Shown here piece after piece: positions 1-8,471 of a DNA stretch of 64,000 nt. The stretch comes from Clostridium felsineum DSM 794 (GTDB lineage Bacteria; Bacillota; Clostridia; Clostridiales; Clostridiaceae). The DNA lies in NCBI RefSeq assembly GCF_002006355.2, contig NZ_CP096980.1:2542001-2606000 (forward strand). Reading direction: 5' to 3'. Under the pieces are notes generated by a model. The model saw nothing but the letters and a program-made list of their open reading frames with translations. It was not told the origin of the DNA and did not search any database. Every line of letters begins with the position of its first letter. Position 1 is the first letter of the stretch. The position numbers and the translations under genes are program-made.

Positions 1-354
1 ATTTGTCGCAGGAATCTGTTCTTCTCCACTTCCAAAATAAATCATAACTTGAACTTTACCTACCCCATCTATCTGTTCTAGTGTTTGTTTTAATTTATTT
101 TCCATGCTTGTTTCATAATCCTTTGAAGGCTTAGCTTCACTTTTAGTAGTATCACTACTAGTTACCTTATTTTCATTTTTTATATTTCCTTCATTAATGC
201 TTGCCTTGGAAGTATTTTTAAAAAAGTCGGCTGCAATAATTAAAAGTACACCAACAAGACCTAGTATAAGAATATTAACCCCTGCGTTTTTTTTATTACC
301 TTTTTCACCTTTAGCTTCGAATTTAAGATTATCCAAAAACTTCTTAAAATTCAT
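1..354 (-). CDS. spoIIIAG: Stage III sporulation protein AG, N-terminal part (runs off left edge)
   Basis: The first 118 codons are present; the stop codon lies outside the window. SpoIIIAG is a ring-forming component of the SpoIIIA-SpoIIQ channel that links mother cell and forespore during engulfment. The visible part has a short basic cytosolic start (MNFKKFLDN), one hydrophobic membrane segment at about residues 27-43, then a polar extracytoplasmic linker and the start of the conserved fold (QIDGVGKVQVMIYFGSG). The ATG at 354 is preceded by an AGGTGG ribosome site and follows the spoIIIAF stop by 12 bases, so it is the last visible gene of the spoIIIA operon. Identity rests on operon position plus topology and is secure. 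Confidence 0.93.
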   Translation of the reverse strand, partial: MNFKKFLDNLKFEAKGEKGNKKNAGVNILILGLVGVLLIIAADFFKNTSKASINEGNIKNENKVTSSDTTKSEAKPSKDYETSMENKLKQTLEQIDGVGKVQVMIYFGSGEEQIPATN

Positions 355-366
355 CTTACCACCTCA

Positions 367-948
367 TCAGAGTTTATAAATTTTTATATTAGAATAAGGT
401 ATACCCATCTCATCACTTATGTAATTAGCTACTTCATTTTTTGTTTTTTCATCAATGTCATTATCCTTACTCTTTTCAATATTACCTATTTCTATTTTTT
501 CCACTTTTTTAACTCCTTTGTTTTTAACTCCTATATTCAACTTTCTTATCAAAACTGTTTTTTTATCTTCACTATATTCAACCTCTGCTGTCACATTATA
601 ATCATTATCTGGATATTTCGTCCTTAACATTTTTGTACAATCATCCTCTAAGTTCTTCTTAAATTCATTAACTACAGAATTTACATTTTTATCGTCGCTA
701 CTCTTTAATTCTTGTCCATAAGTATCTTTTTGAAAAATATTTTGGGCGCTTAAAATATATTTATTTATGTCATCATAATTGTTAAATAATTTTATCACTG
801 GTCCAATGATTACAGCCATTAAAATAAGTCCCAAAACAAATTTAGAATATTTTTTAAGCTTATTATCTGGAAGTATTATTTCTATAGCAGTAATAAATAA
901 TGCAGCAGTACAAATAGTTATAACCCAATGCTTAAGCCATTCAATCAT
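367..948 (-). CDS. spoIIIAF: Stage III sporulation protein AF
   Basis: A 193-residue membrane protein with two N-terminal hydrophobic helices (starting MIEWLKHWVITICTAALF, then a second at about 40-60) and a soluble C-terminal domain, the topology known for SpoIIIAF. It belongs to the SpoIIIA-SpoIIQ mother-cell/forespore channel. Upstream in-frame TTG and GTG codons exist at 960 and 957, but they sit inside or against the AGGG ribosome-site region, so the ATG at 948 is preferred; it also aligns better with the usual family start. It lies between spoIIIAE (19 bases upstream) and spoIIIAG. Confidence 0.92.
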   Translation of the reverse strand: MIEWLKHWVITICTAALFITAIEIILPDNKLKKYSKFVLGLILMAVIIGPVIKLFNNYDDINKYILSAQNIFQKDTYGQELKSSDDKNVNSVVNEFKKNLEDDCTKMLRTKYPDNDYNVTAEVEYSEDKKTVLIRKLNIGVKNKGVKKVEKIEIGNIEKSKDNDIDEKTKNEVANYISDEMGIPYSNIKIYKL

Positions 949-967
949 ATAGTTCACCAACCCTATC

Positions 968-2119
968 TCAAACTACTTTTCCAGCAGCTATGATTATAGC
1001 TAACATTATAAAGAACATTACAGCTACCCCTATAAGACAAGATCCAATTAATATTAAGCAATCTCCAACACTATTTAAGCAATTAACTATTCTCTTATCA
1101 CTTATAGGTTCTACAAATGCAGCAACTAATTTATGCACAAATGCAAATAAAAATATTTTAATAATCGGAAAAAGAATCATAACTATAAGAATAATTAACC
1201 CTACTGTCCCTATTGCATTTTTAAGTAATATTGAATATCCAGCAACTGTTGAAATAGCATCAGAAAGACATTTTCCAACTATGGGTACGAAGTTGTCCAC
1301 TGCGAATTTAGCAGTTTTTGCTGTTACATTATCTATTGCTTTAGCATTTATTCCTCTTATGGTTATTATCCCTATAAATATAGTCATTATCATACCTTGA
1401 ATCCACATTACTGATTTTCTTAAAAGTTTTGATAAATTACTAATTTTATAGTCTTCAGATAAGTTATTTATAAATTCGAGGATAAATGATAAAAGTATTA
1501 TAGGAATTAGTACATCTGTAAAAACTTTTTCAGTAAAGTTAATTGAGAATAATATAACAGGATCAAAAACTGTAGACTCCACAAGACTTCCTGAACTCAC
1601 CAAAAGTGTTAACAAAATCGGAACCACAGCTCCCATCATATCACTTATATCTTTCATAGCTTCTTGCGCTGTACCAACACATACTTTAAAATTTTTCGCA
1701 ATTATTATTATTATTATGGCGTAACACGAAAAATATGCTATCTGGGTTAATTTTTCTGAAGAAAAAGCAGCTTGTAAATTAGTTAAAAGGGCACATACTA
1801 TACAAATAAAGATAAGAGTGGATACTAACTTTAAACTACTAGCTATATCCTGCATAAAATAACTAGCCAAAGCTTTTCCAAACTTATCAATAGACGTATT
1901 TCCTTTACCATTTTTCATATAGTATTCAACATAATCCTTTATATCAAAATCTTTAAGCACCTCATATTTACCTTTTATTTTTGTCATATAATTATATAAC
2001 TGCATAATCTGCTGTTCGTTCTCTTTAGTTTCCTTAGCGTAATTATTTTCATCATATGCTTGTACTGTTATTGGAAACAGAATAAGAATAACTACAAACA
2101 TTAATATTATTTTTTTCAT
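968..2119 (-). CDS. spoIIIAE: Stage III sporulation protein AE
   Basis: A 383-residue polytopic membrane protein and the largest SpoIIIA component. It opens with a cleavable-looking signal sequence (MKKIILMFVVILILFPITVQA), followed by a polar region to about residue 85 and then roughly six to eight hydrophobic segments to the C-terminus, as expected for SpoIIIAE. In sporulating Firmicutes it is part of the transenvelope complex that keeps the engulfed forespore active and allows late sigma-G activity. The ribosome site AGGAGAAG lies just before the ATG. It follows spoIIIAD by 9 bases. Confidence 0.95.
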   Translation of the reverse strand: MKKIILMFVVILILFPITVQAYDENNYAKETKENEQQIMQLYNYMTKIKGKYEVLKDFDIKDYVEYYMKNGKGNTSIDKFGKALASYFMQDIASSLKLVSTLIFICIVCALLTNLQAAFSSEKLTQIAYFSCYAIIIIIIAKNFKVCVGTAQEAMKDISDMMGAVVPILLTLLVSSGSLVESTVFDPVILFSINFTEKVFTDVLIPIILLSFILEFINNLSEDYKISNLSKLLRKSVMWIQGMIMTIFIGIITIRGINAKAIDNVTAKTAKFAVDNFVPIVGKCLSDAISTVAGYSILLKNAIGTVGLIILIVMILFPIIKIFLFAFVHKLVAAFVEPISDKRIVNCLNSVGDCLILIGSCLIGVAVMFFIMLAIIIAAGKVV

Positions 2120-2128
2120 TTTCTTCTC

Positions 2129-2512
2129 CTATATGATATTTAAAATAGCATTCAAAACCCCCATAAGTATTGGAACTGCCAGCATAAGTATAAGTATTTT
2201 TCCCGAAAATTCCACCTTTGAGGCTATACTATTTTGCCCTGCATCCTTACATATTTCACTACAAAAAGATGCTATATATGCAATACCGAGTATTTTAATT
2301 ACAGTACTTAAGTATACAAAATCAACTTTTGCTTTAAGAGCAAATTGCTGCAAAACTTGCATAACAGCGGTTATTCTTGGTAACATAAACATGAATATAA
2401 GAATTCCAGCAATCATGCTTATGCTAATAGCTATATCTTGCCTTCTATTTTTAAAAAGCATTGTAATTGCTAAAGCTATAAATGCAAAAGCTGCTACTTT
2501 TATTATTTCCAT
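2129..2512 (-). CDS. spoIIIAD: Stage III sporulation protein AD
   Basis: A 127-residue, almost entirely hydrophobic protein with about four membrane helices, of the length and character of SpoIIIAD. It is a small integral membrane part of the SpoIIIA-SpoIIQ complex. The start has a strong AGGAGG ribosome site. Nine bases separate it from spoIIIAC upstream and from spoIIIAE downstream, so the genes are co-transcribed. SpoIIIAC and SpoIIIAD are related to each other in the family; identity is supported mostly by order and hydropathy. Confidence 0.93.
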   Translation of the reverse strand: MEIIKVAAFAFIALAITMLFKNRRQDIAISISMIAGILIFMFMLPRITAVMQVLQQFALKAKVDFVYLSTVIKILGIAYIASFCSEICKDAGQNSIASKVEFSGKILILMLAVPILMGVLNAILNII

Positions 2513-2521
2513 AATATCCTC

Positions 2522-2719
2522 CTAAAGCTGAAACATAGTCTTGACTGCATCAAACAATTTACTAATTAAGTTTATTACCATCAAAAGGAGGATTACTATG
2601 CCTGCAATATTTGTTACCACTGCAAAATCATCTTTACCACTGGATTTAAGTATTTTATCTATGATTATCGTAAGAATTCCCACTGCTGCAATTCTAAATA
2701 AAAGCGTTACATCAAGCAA
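2522..2719 (-). CDS. spoIIIAC: Stage III sporulation protein AC (TTG start)
   Basis: A 65-residue protein with two membrane helices (residues about 5-22 and 32-55). An in-frame ATG exists 60 bases upstream, but it would add 20 residues (beginning MSWFLHRRNDYY) that lie inside the end of spoIIIAB and do not resemble the family. The TTG at 2719, giving LLDVTLLFRIAAVG, has a GGGGGTGG ribosome site directly upstream, gives the usual 65-68-residue length and matches the family N-terminus. It is a small integral membrane subunit of the SpoIIIA complex. Confidence 0.9.
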   Translation of the reverse strand: MLDVTLLFRIAAVGILTIIIDKILKSSGKDDFAVVTNIAGIVILLLMVINLISKLFDAVKTMFQL

Positions 2720-2730
2720 AAGCCCACCCC

Positions 2731-3249
2731 CTAAACGATTATGATAGTAATCATTGCGCCTATGCAAAAACCAAGACATCTGTACATTTTAACGTTTTTC
2801 TTCATTATTTCTTCTGCTTCGTTTATGTGACTCACAATATTCTGAATTGCCAATTCAAATACCTTTATTTGTCCATCTATATCTGTTTCACCTAAACTTT
2901 TCGACAAATTTAACAATATATTTTTATCGCTACTGTTTAAATTAGTTTCAATCTTTTCTTTAGTAAAAGCATGTTTAAATGCACTGTATACATTTTCAGT
3001 CTCTTTACTTAAAAGATTTTTAGATACTGATGTAAACAATAAATTTACAGGATAATTTGCTCTATCTGATATATGTTTAAAAGCTTCAATAAGAGGAACA
3101 TGAGTATACACAATTTCATTTCTAAGTTCATAAAGAGAATTCTGTATCTCCCTAAGCTCTTTAACCCTTTTTCTAAAGTTCTCAGCATATCTAAATCCTA
3201 ATATTGTAGAAGAAGTTATAATTAATATGCAGCCTATAATCTTTATCAC
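2731..3249 (-). CDS. spoIIIAB: Stage III sporulation protein AB
   Basis: A 172-residue protein with an N-terminal membrane anchor (MIKIIGCILIITSSTILGF), a long helical central region, and a second hydrophobic helix at the extreme C-terminus (GFCIGAMITIIIV). This matches SpoIIIAB, whose cytoplasmic part resembles the GspF-like fold and which works with the SpoIIIAA ATPase. The start is GTG, preceded by AAAGGGG. It begins one base after the spoIIIAA stop codon, which suggests translational coupling. Confidence 0.92.
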   Translation of the reverse strand: MIKIIGCILIITSSTILGFRYAENFRKRVKELREIQNSLYELRNEIVYTHVPLIEAFKHISDRANYPVNLLFTSVSKNLLSKETENVYSAFKHAFTKEKIETNLNSSDKNILLNLSKSLGETDIDGQIKVFELAIQNIVSHINEAEEIMKKNVKMYRCLGFCIGAMITIIIV

Positions 3250-3250
3250 C

Positions 3251-4168
3251 CTATAAACCCCTTTCTATTTCTTTTGTATAAAAATTATAAATATACTCTA
3301 CAGTACCCATACCATTTTTACCACTTAACACTATTGCTCTTTCAAAAACATTATTATTAATAGCATCCTTAAAAACATCTCTTTTAAAAAGATCTTCAAT
3401 TCCAAAACCATGTATAGTGGTCACTAACTTAACACCGCAATTTACTGCCGTAAGTATACTTTTTATGTCCTCATATGTTCCTATTTCATCGCAAATTATA
3501 ACTTCAGGCGCCATACTTCTTATTGCCATCATAATACCAATACTTTTAGGACAATTATCCATTATGTCTGTTCTTATACCTATATCCATTTGATTTATAC
3601 CATTAAGACACGCTCCTATTTCACTTCTCTCATCTATAACGCATACTTTTTTTCCCTTAAAATCTATATTGTTCATTCCGTAAGATATGTTTCTTGTTAT
3701 GTCCCTTAGTAGTGTTGTTTTACCGCAATTGGGCGGCGATATTATAATGGTATTAAATATTGTATTATTATGAGTAATTTTTTTTATTATGCTATTAGAA
3801 CACCCAATTATTTCTTTACATATTCTTATATTCAAAGAAGATATACTTTTTATGGTTTTTATTTTGTTTCCTTCTAGTACACAATCTCCGCATATACCAA
3901 CTCTATGTCCACCTTTTATGGTAATATAGCCTTGCTTTAATTCATCCTCCACAGAATATATTGAGTATCCACTCATAACATTAAAACTTTTCCTTAAATC
4001 TTCCTTTGTAACAATATAATTGCTTATAATTTCTCTTTTCCCAATTTGAATTATTAAGGGCTTGTTTACTTTTACTCGTATCTCTTGTAAATCATTGTAA
4101 TCAGATATTCTTTTTACTTCTCTTTCAACTTTTTCTGGTAGTATAGAAAAAATATCCTGAAGGTTCAT
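3251..4168 (-). CDS. spoIIIAA: Stage III sporulation protein AA, secretion-type ATPase
   Basis: A 305-residue cytosolic ATPase related to the GspE/VirB11 family that powers the SpoIIIA channel. The Walker A motif is SPPNCGKTTL (residues about 145-154), followed by a Walker B-like VIICDEIG and the TTIHG stretch typical of secretion ATPases. An in-frame GTG just upstream is less likely than the ATG at 4168, which has GGGGAGGAA seven bases before it. It is the first gene of the spoIIIA operon and is probably read in the mother cell. I could not identify a convincing sigma-E promoter upstream. Confidence 0.95.
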   Translation of the reverse strand: MNLQDIFSILPEKVEREVKRISDYNDLQEIRVKVNKPLIIQIGKREIISNYIVTKEDLRKSFNVMSGYSIYSVEDELKQGYITIKGGHRVGICGDCVLEGNKIKTIKSISSLNIRICKEIIGCSNSIIKKITHNNTIFNTIIISPPNCGKTTLLRDITRNISYGMNNIDFKGKKVCVIDERSEIGACLNGINQMDIGIRTDIMDNCPKSIGIMMAIRSMAPEVIICDEIGTYEDIKSILTAVNCGVKLVTTIHGFGIEDLFKRDVFKDAINNNVFERAIVLSGKNGMGTVEYIYNFYTKEIERGL

Positions 4169-4270
4169 CACACTTCCTCCCCTCTAAAGAGTTAAATGCT
4201 TATAATAAAATTCACGTATACTATCAAGTCCTACAGTTAATTATTATTTAGCATATACAAAAATTATTAC

Positions 4271-4314
4271 AAAAAAAACCAGAGATTTAACAATTAATCA
4301 TGTTAAATCTCTGG
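4271..4314 (-). terminator. Rho-independent terminator of efp
   Basis: A perfect 14-bp stem (4279-4292 with 4301-4314) with an 8-base loop, followed on the minus strand by eight T residues. It lies between efp and spoIIIAA, so it separates the pepP-efp unit from the sporulation operon. Confidence 0.9.
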
Positions 4315-4376
4315 CTTTATATAAATTCAAATAAAACCTATATTAAATTTTAATAAGCGTTTTATAAATTTACTAA

Positions 4377-4937
4377 TTACTGAACTCTTTCCATGTACTC
4401 TCCAGTTCTTGTATCAACTCTTATTGTTTCACCTTCATTAACGAATAATGGAACTTGAACTACTGCATTTGTTTCTAGCGTTGCAGGTTTCATAACATTT
4501 GATGTTGTGTTTCCTTTTACTCCTGGTTCACAAGAAACTATTTTAAGTTCTACAAAGTTTGGAGCTTCTACTGAAAAAGCTTCTCCTTTATAAAATTTAA
4601 TAGTAGCAAACATATTTTCTTTTAAAAATTTGATTGCATTTTCAACTTGATCATAACTTAATGGAATTTGTTCATAAGTTTCTTGATCCATGAAATAATA
4701 AAAAGATTCATCAGAATACAAATATTGCATTTCTTTTCTTTCTATTACTGCTTCTTGCATTTTTGCTGTTGGGTTAAATGTTGTTTCTGTTACTGCACCA
4801 GTAATAACATTTTTAAGCTTTGTTCTTACAAAAGCTGCTCCCTTTCCTGGTTTTACATGTAAAAAGTCAACTACATTATAAACTTGTCCATCTAGCTCAA
4901 AAGTAGTTCCCTTTCTTAAATCTCCTGCTGATATCAT
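4377..4937 (-). CDS. efp: Translation elongation factor P
   Basis: A 186-residue protein of standard EF-P length with three beta-barrel domains. EF-P binds the ribosome and rescues stalling at polyproline stretches. The N-terminal KOW-like domain carries the loop HVKPGKGAAFVR, in which the Lys at about residue 32 is the usual modification site; the C-terminal region ends with the conserved EGETIRVDTRTGEYMERV. No modification enzyme gene is seen nearby. It follows the Xaa-Pro peptidase gene by about 80 bases, a common pairing in Firmicutes, and is followed by a strong terminator. Confidence 0.97.
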   Translation of the reverse strand: MISAGDLRKGTTFELDGQVYNVVDFLHVKPGKGAAFVRTKLKNVITGAVTETTFNPTAKMQEAVIERKEMQYLYSDESFYYFMDQETYEQIPLSYDQVENAIKFLKENMFATIKFYKGEAFSVEAPNFVELKIVSCEPGVKGNTTSNVMKPATLETNAVVQVPLFVNEGETIRVDTRTGEYMERVQ

Positions 4938-5018
4938 TTAAGTATCCCTCCAAAACATTAATCAATATATAATATTATAACCTTTTAGGTAAAATTAATA
5001 CACAATAATACAAAATAA

Positions 5019-6089
5019 TTACAAACATATTAATTCTTTAGGTGATGAAGATATGACCTCACACCCATCATCTTTAACAACTATTAAATCCTCTATTCTA
5101 ACTCCTCCAAAACCAGGAATGTATATACCAGGTTCATCTGTAACTATCATACCAGATTTTAGAACTGTTTCAGATGCAGGACTAACTCTAGGTGCTTCAT
5201 GTATTTGTCTTCCAACTCCATGTCCTAGACCATGCCCAAAATTTTCTCCATATCCATGAGAAGCTATCAAATCTCTAGCAACTTTATCAACTTCTCTGCC
5301 TGTAATTCCGCTCTTTATAACTTTTATAGCCTCTTTATTAGCTTCTAGAACTACATTATATATTTCCTTCATCTTATCTGTTGGTTTTCCTATAACTATG
5401 GTTCTAGTCATATCTGAACAGTAGTCCTCAAAAATACAGCCAAAATCCAAGGTTAAAAAATCTCCATCTTCAATAACTTTTTCTGTAGCTTGCCCATGAG
5501 GTAAACAAGACCTCTCTCCACTAGCTACTATAGATGGAAAGGATAAATCTCTTGCTCCAAGCTTTTTCATTGTAAATTCAAGCTCTAATCCAACTTCTCT
5601 TTCTGTCATACCTTTTTTTATAAATTGAAGCATATGACTAAAAGCTTTATCAGCTATAGCTGCCGCTTTCTTTATAGAAGCAATCTCCTTTTCATCCTTA
5701 ATTATTCTTAGATCTTCAACCATACCTTCTAATGGAACAAGCTCTGCTTTAACATTTTTCTTATATCCATTATAAGTTGAAACTGATATAGTATCTTCTT
5801 CAAAACCTATTCTTTTTATTTTTAACTTTTCTACCATATCTCCTAAAAAAGATGAAAAATTGCCACCATATTGTACAACTTCGTAATCTTTACTTACTTG
5901 CTGTCTTGCTTGTTCAGTAAATCTTGAATCAGTTATAAAAATGGCTTTATCTAAAGTTATTATGGAGAAGCTTTCATCTCCAGTAAAACCACTCATGTAA
6001 TTTCTATTAGGATCACTTACAAGCAAAACACCATCTATTCCTTTGTTAACCATTGCTTTTCTTAAATTTTTTATTCTTTGATTAAACAT
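5019..6089 (-). CDS. pepP: M24 family Xaa-Pro aminopeptidase/dipeptidase
   Basis: A 356-residue metallopeptidase with an N-terminal creatinase-like domain (residues 1-125) and a C-terminal pita-bread M24 domain. The two-metal ligands are visible: LTLDFGC and YCSDMTRT (Asp pair), GHGLGHGVG (His), TDEPGIY (Glu) and GGVRIEDL (Glu). Such enzymes cleave the bond before proline in peptides and act in the cytosol. It precedes efp in the same direction and is probably co-transcribed with it. Short PepQ-like M24 proteins are named variously, so the symbol is tentative although the family is certain. Confidence 0.92.
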   Translation of the reverse strand: MFNQRIKNLRKAMVNKGIDGVLLVSDPNRNYMSGFTGDESFSIITLDKAIFITDSRFTEQARQQVSKDYEVVQYGGNFSSFLGDMVEKLKIKRIGFEEDTISVSTYNGYKKNVKAELVPLEGMVEDLRIIKDEKEIASIKKAAAIADKAFSHMLQFIKKGMTEREVGLELEFTMKKLGARDLSFPSIVASGERSCLPHGQATEKVIEDGDFLTLDFGCIFEDYCSDMTRTIVIGKPTDKMKEIYNVVLEANKEAIKVIKSGITGREVDKVARDLIASHGYGENFGHGLGHGVGRQIHEAPRVSPASETVLKSGMIVTDEPGIYIPGFGGVRIEDLIVVKDDGCEVISSSPKELICL

Positions 6090-6227
6090 TTAAGACGTCC
6101 CCCTTCTGATATTAAAAACATCTACGCTAAACATACTATATTAAAATCACAAATTAATTCATAATCTCCATATAACATACCTTAACATATTAATTTATTC
6201 CAAAATTACACATGGTTGACCAATGTT

Positions 6228-6256
6228 ATTTTATCAAAACTTATAATTATTTGCAA
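6228..6256 (-). promoter_or_regulatory. Candidate sigma-A promoter for pepP-efp
   Basis: On the minus strand TTGCAA (6256-6251), a 17-base spacer and TAAAAT (6233-6228) form a good vegetative promoter, about 140 bases before the peptidase start. It also separates this unit from the pilus operon, which ends at 6273. Confidence 0.5.
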
Positions 6257-6272
6257 ATTTATTTTTTTATCA

Positions 6273-6653
6273 TCATCTATTAAATTTTAACTGTATTTTA
6301 CAATCCTTATTATTATCTTTGTTATTTACAACTATATTATCAATACCACCTATACTCTTTTCTTTCTTTAAATTCTCAATGACTTTTACAAACTTATTCT
6401 TATTAAAATTAAAGCTAATCGTTGCATATATAGAACTCCCGTTCCTATCATCTCTCTTGATATCTTCTACAGTAACATCATCGTATTTATTTAAAATATC
6501 TAATATTTCTTCATAATTTAATTTTGATACCTTTGTTTTTGTTACTTTAACCTTATTAATATTTACATTTTTTCTATCAGCTTTTAAATTTATTATCGCT
6601 AAACTTATACATGTAACTATTAATATCACACATATAATTATTCTATTTTTCAT
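6273..6653 (-). CDS. Pilus assembly protein, PilO-like (tentative)
   Basis: A 126-residue protein with one N-terminal membrane helix (residues 4-21) and a charged, Lys/Asn-rich extracytoplasmic domain. No catalytic motif is seen. Its topology and its position as last gene of the pilus operon, after PilM-like and PilN-like genes, suggest the PilO role of completing the inner-membrane alignment complex. It begins two bases after the stop of the preceding gene. Sequence similarity to PilO is not evident by eye, so the call rests on context. Confidence 0.5.
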   Translation of the reverse strand: MKNRIIICVILIVTCISLAIINLKADRKNVNINKVKVTKTKVSKLNYEEILDILNKYDDVTVEDIKRDDRNGSSIYATISFNFNKNKFVKVIENLKKEKSIGGIDNIVVNNKDNNKDCKIQLKFNR

Positions 6654-6654
6654 T

Positions 6655-7080
6655 TTATTCCATCCTTACACTTAAATCGTAATAGCCATTTTTATCGGCA
6701 CTTCTAGAAAGCATTTGAAGTTTGAATTTTTTGTTTCTTTCTAATTGGGAAACTAATTTTTCAACACTCTTACTATCACCTTGCAAACTAAAAGTAATAG
6801 TATTATCCTTTACTATTACGTTGTCCCAGTTTGAATTATCTAAAATACAAAAAAACTCTTCCATACTGTTTTCATTATTTCCATTTATTCGTTTACTAAT
6901 TACGTTCTCATTATTAACTACGTATTTATCATATGATTTTGAAGGTCTATTAATATATAAAGTGCCTATTTGGAGTAGATTTAAAAAGACTAATAAACAT
7001 ATAATAAGACTAATAATACGATTTTTCTTATTATATATTTTCACTTTGATTTCATAAGGCAGAAAATTATTTTCACTCAT
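6655..7080 (-). CDS. Pilus assembly protein, PilN-like (tentative)
   Basis: A 141-residue bitopic membrane protein: a short cytosolic tail (residues 1-22, including LPYEIKVKIYNKK), one membrane helix at about 23-42, then a compact soluble domain whose FSLQGDSKSVEKLVSQLERN recalls the ferredoxin-like fold of PilN/PilO. The ribosome site GGAGGG precedes the ATG. It sits between the PilM-like and PilO-like genes. The cytosolic tail would bind the PilM-like partner, as in known type IV pilus systems. The call is based on topology and order. Confidence 0.55.
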   Translation of the reverse strand: MSENNFLPYEIKVKIYNKKNRIISLIICLLVFLNLLQIGTLYINRPSKSYDKYVVNNENVISKRINGNNENSMEEFFCILDNSNWDNVIVKDNTITFSLQGDSKSVEKLVSQLERNKKFKLQMLSRSADKNGYYDLSVRME

Positions 7081-7095
7081 ATTTTTCCCTCCACC

Positions 7096-7824
7096 TTATA
7101 CGATTAATTTTGTAAGTTCGTTTTTATTTATTCTTTTTAAATTGCATATATTAAAGCTATTTTCTATTAGCACTAAGGCTTCTTTATCCTCTATACTTTT
7201 TTCAACTACATAAAAGTTACTAAATAATTCTTTATCGACATTATTTTCTATAAAGGTTGATAAATAATTTTTCAGAGAGTATAATTTTTTATTTCTACTT
7301 GAATATACTCCATTAGCATATATATATCCATCCTTTACCTCAACTATATAAGTATCTTCTCTATATAAAAAACAAAGTACAAAACTTTTTTCTTTTACAA
7401 TTTTTTTATAGTAATCAACAAAACAAAATTGTATCATTTTTATTGCTTTTATATTTTTATTTTCAACATCTTCTTCTATTTTCTTCAAATTATCGGTGCT
7501 TATAAAAAATACAACTACTTTTAGTTTCCCTAATTTCTCTTCAATCTTTCTATAACTAAAAATTAATCTTTTTTGACCATGATACAAATACTTAAGTTCA
7601 TTATTTATCATGTAATAAAGTTTCTCATCACTAACTCTAGGAAACTCGAAAAACTTTATATAGATTTCCTCTCCCTCTATTACTACATAAGTTTTTCTAC
7701 TTTTTAAATCAAAAAACTTATCAGAAGCTTTTATATCGTCCATTGTAATTTTATTCAAAATATTCAAATAAGTTTTTTCAACATAGTCATAATTCACAGC
7801 ATAAATCTCTTTAAACTCCTTCAT
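7096..7824 (-). CDS. Pilus assembly protein, PilM-like (tentative)
   Basis: A 242-residue soluble protein with no signal sequence. In type IV pilus operons the gene before PilN is normally PilM, an actin-like cytosolic protein that binds the PilN tail. This protein is shorter than a full PilM (about 350 residues) and I do not see a convincing actin-type nucleotide-binding signature, so it may be a reduced version. The start has an AGGAGG site. Stretches such as YMINNELKYLYHG resemble the PilM region that follows the first strand pair. Confidence 0.5.
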   Translation of the reverse strand: MKEFKEIYAVNYDYVEKTYLNILNKITMDDIKASDKFFDLKSRKTYVVIEGEEIYIKFFEFPRVSDEKLYYMINNELKYLYHGQKRLIFSYRKIEEKLGKLKVVVFFISTDNLKKIEEDVENKNIKAIKMIQFCFVDYYKKIVKEKSFVLCFLYREDTYIVEVKDGYIYANGVYSSRNKKLYSLKNYLSTFIENNVDKELFSNFYVVEKSIEDKEALVLIENSFNICNLKRINKNELTKLIV

Positions 7825-7842
7825 AAATACATCCTCCTATAA

Positions 7843-8040
7843 TTACTTTGATCCATCTTCTATATAAATATCGCAATTATTATTTGTTTTTACTGTAGAC
7901 TTTTGAAATTCACTAATATACTTTTTTCTTTGACTTTCAAAACTATACAAATAAAATGCTATAAGTACACACAGCATTCCTAACATTAGAGCATACACCA
8001 TACTGAAGCCTTTATGCCTTATTCTTTTATGGGAAAACAT
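7843..8040 (-). CDS. Small prepilin-like protein (PilX-like)
   Basis: A 65-residue protein with a basic leader (MFSHKRIRHKG) ending in a KG|FS prepilin-peptidase-like site and a hydrophobic helix (FSMVYALMLGMLCVLIAFYLYSF split at the membrane). It lacks the Glu at position +5 of the mature protein found in its neighbours, as is common in PilX/GspK-type minor pilins. The globular domain is only about 35 residues. It overlaps the upstream prepilin gene by 22 bases, so the genes are translationally linked. Confidence 0.6.
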   Translation of the reverse strand: MFSHKRIRHKGFSMVYALMLGMLCVLIAFYLYSFESQRKKYISEFQKSTVKTNNNCDIYIEDGSK

Positions 8041-8471
8041 TTTCTAATCCTTCTTCCATCATTCAATGTTATATACAAATAAAATACATTCTTATTTTGC
8101 AATATATTAAAGCTACTTACTTTTTCAATAATATTATTAGAGGTTACTTTTTCATTAAGCTCATAATAATCCACAACAATTTTACCTGTATATGAATTTA
8201 AACGAATTATGTTAAAATCATTTTCGTCTTTAACAACCTTTATTTCATTGTCTTTTTCAATATTTACTGTACCTTCCTTTAAGAATTTATTTATAATGAT
8301 AAGCCCGCTTGTAAAACTAGCCTCATCATTATTGACTTTCATATCTTCTTTATAACTTTTCACAAAATTAAAAAGTATTGATATTACAAATACTGTGAAT
8401 ATACAAAAAATAGCTGAAGCAGCTACAGCCTCAATAAGAGTAAAACCTTTCTTTACTTTGTAAAATTGCAT
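8019..8471 (-). CDS. Minor prepilin with type III N-terminal methylation signal
   Basis: A 150-residue protein with a short leader and the class III prepilin signal KKG|FTLIEAVAAS, including Glu+5, followed by a 20-residue hydrophobic helix and a globular domain. The prepilin peptidase would cut after Gly-8. It probably forms part of a pilus or pseudopilus tip. It overlaps both neighbours by about 20 bases. Its ribosome site, GGAAAGGAAAAG, lies within the end of the preceding gene. Confidence 0.88.
   Translation of the reverse strand: MQFYKVKKGFTLIEAVAASAIFCIFTVFVISILFNFVKSYKEDMKVNNDEASFTSGLIIINKFLKEGTVNIEKDNEIKVVKDENDFNIIRLNSYTGKIVVDYYELNEKVTSNNIIEKVSSFNILQNKNVFYLYITLNDGRRIRKCFPIKE

Noticed and set aside
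990..1400. Plus-strand open frame opposite spoIIIAE
   Set aside because: It is the complement of a clear spoIIIAE frame, has no ribosome site and has Ile/Thr-rich composition typical of antisense frames in AT-rich DNA.
2720..2779. Longer SpoIIIAC beginning MSWFLHRRND
   Set aside because: The added 20 residues overlap spoIIIAB, do not resemble the family, and a TTG with a strong ribosome site gives the normal length.
4169..4270. Sigma-E promoter for the spoIIIA operon
   Set aside because: Expected from biology, but I found no convincing -35/-10 match in the upstream region, so it is not listed.
7843..8040. Treating this 65-residue frame as spurious
   Set aside because: Kept as a gene: it has a ribosome site, a prepilin-like leader and helix, and sits in frame-overlapping order in the operon, despite lacking Glu+5.
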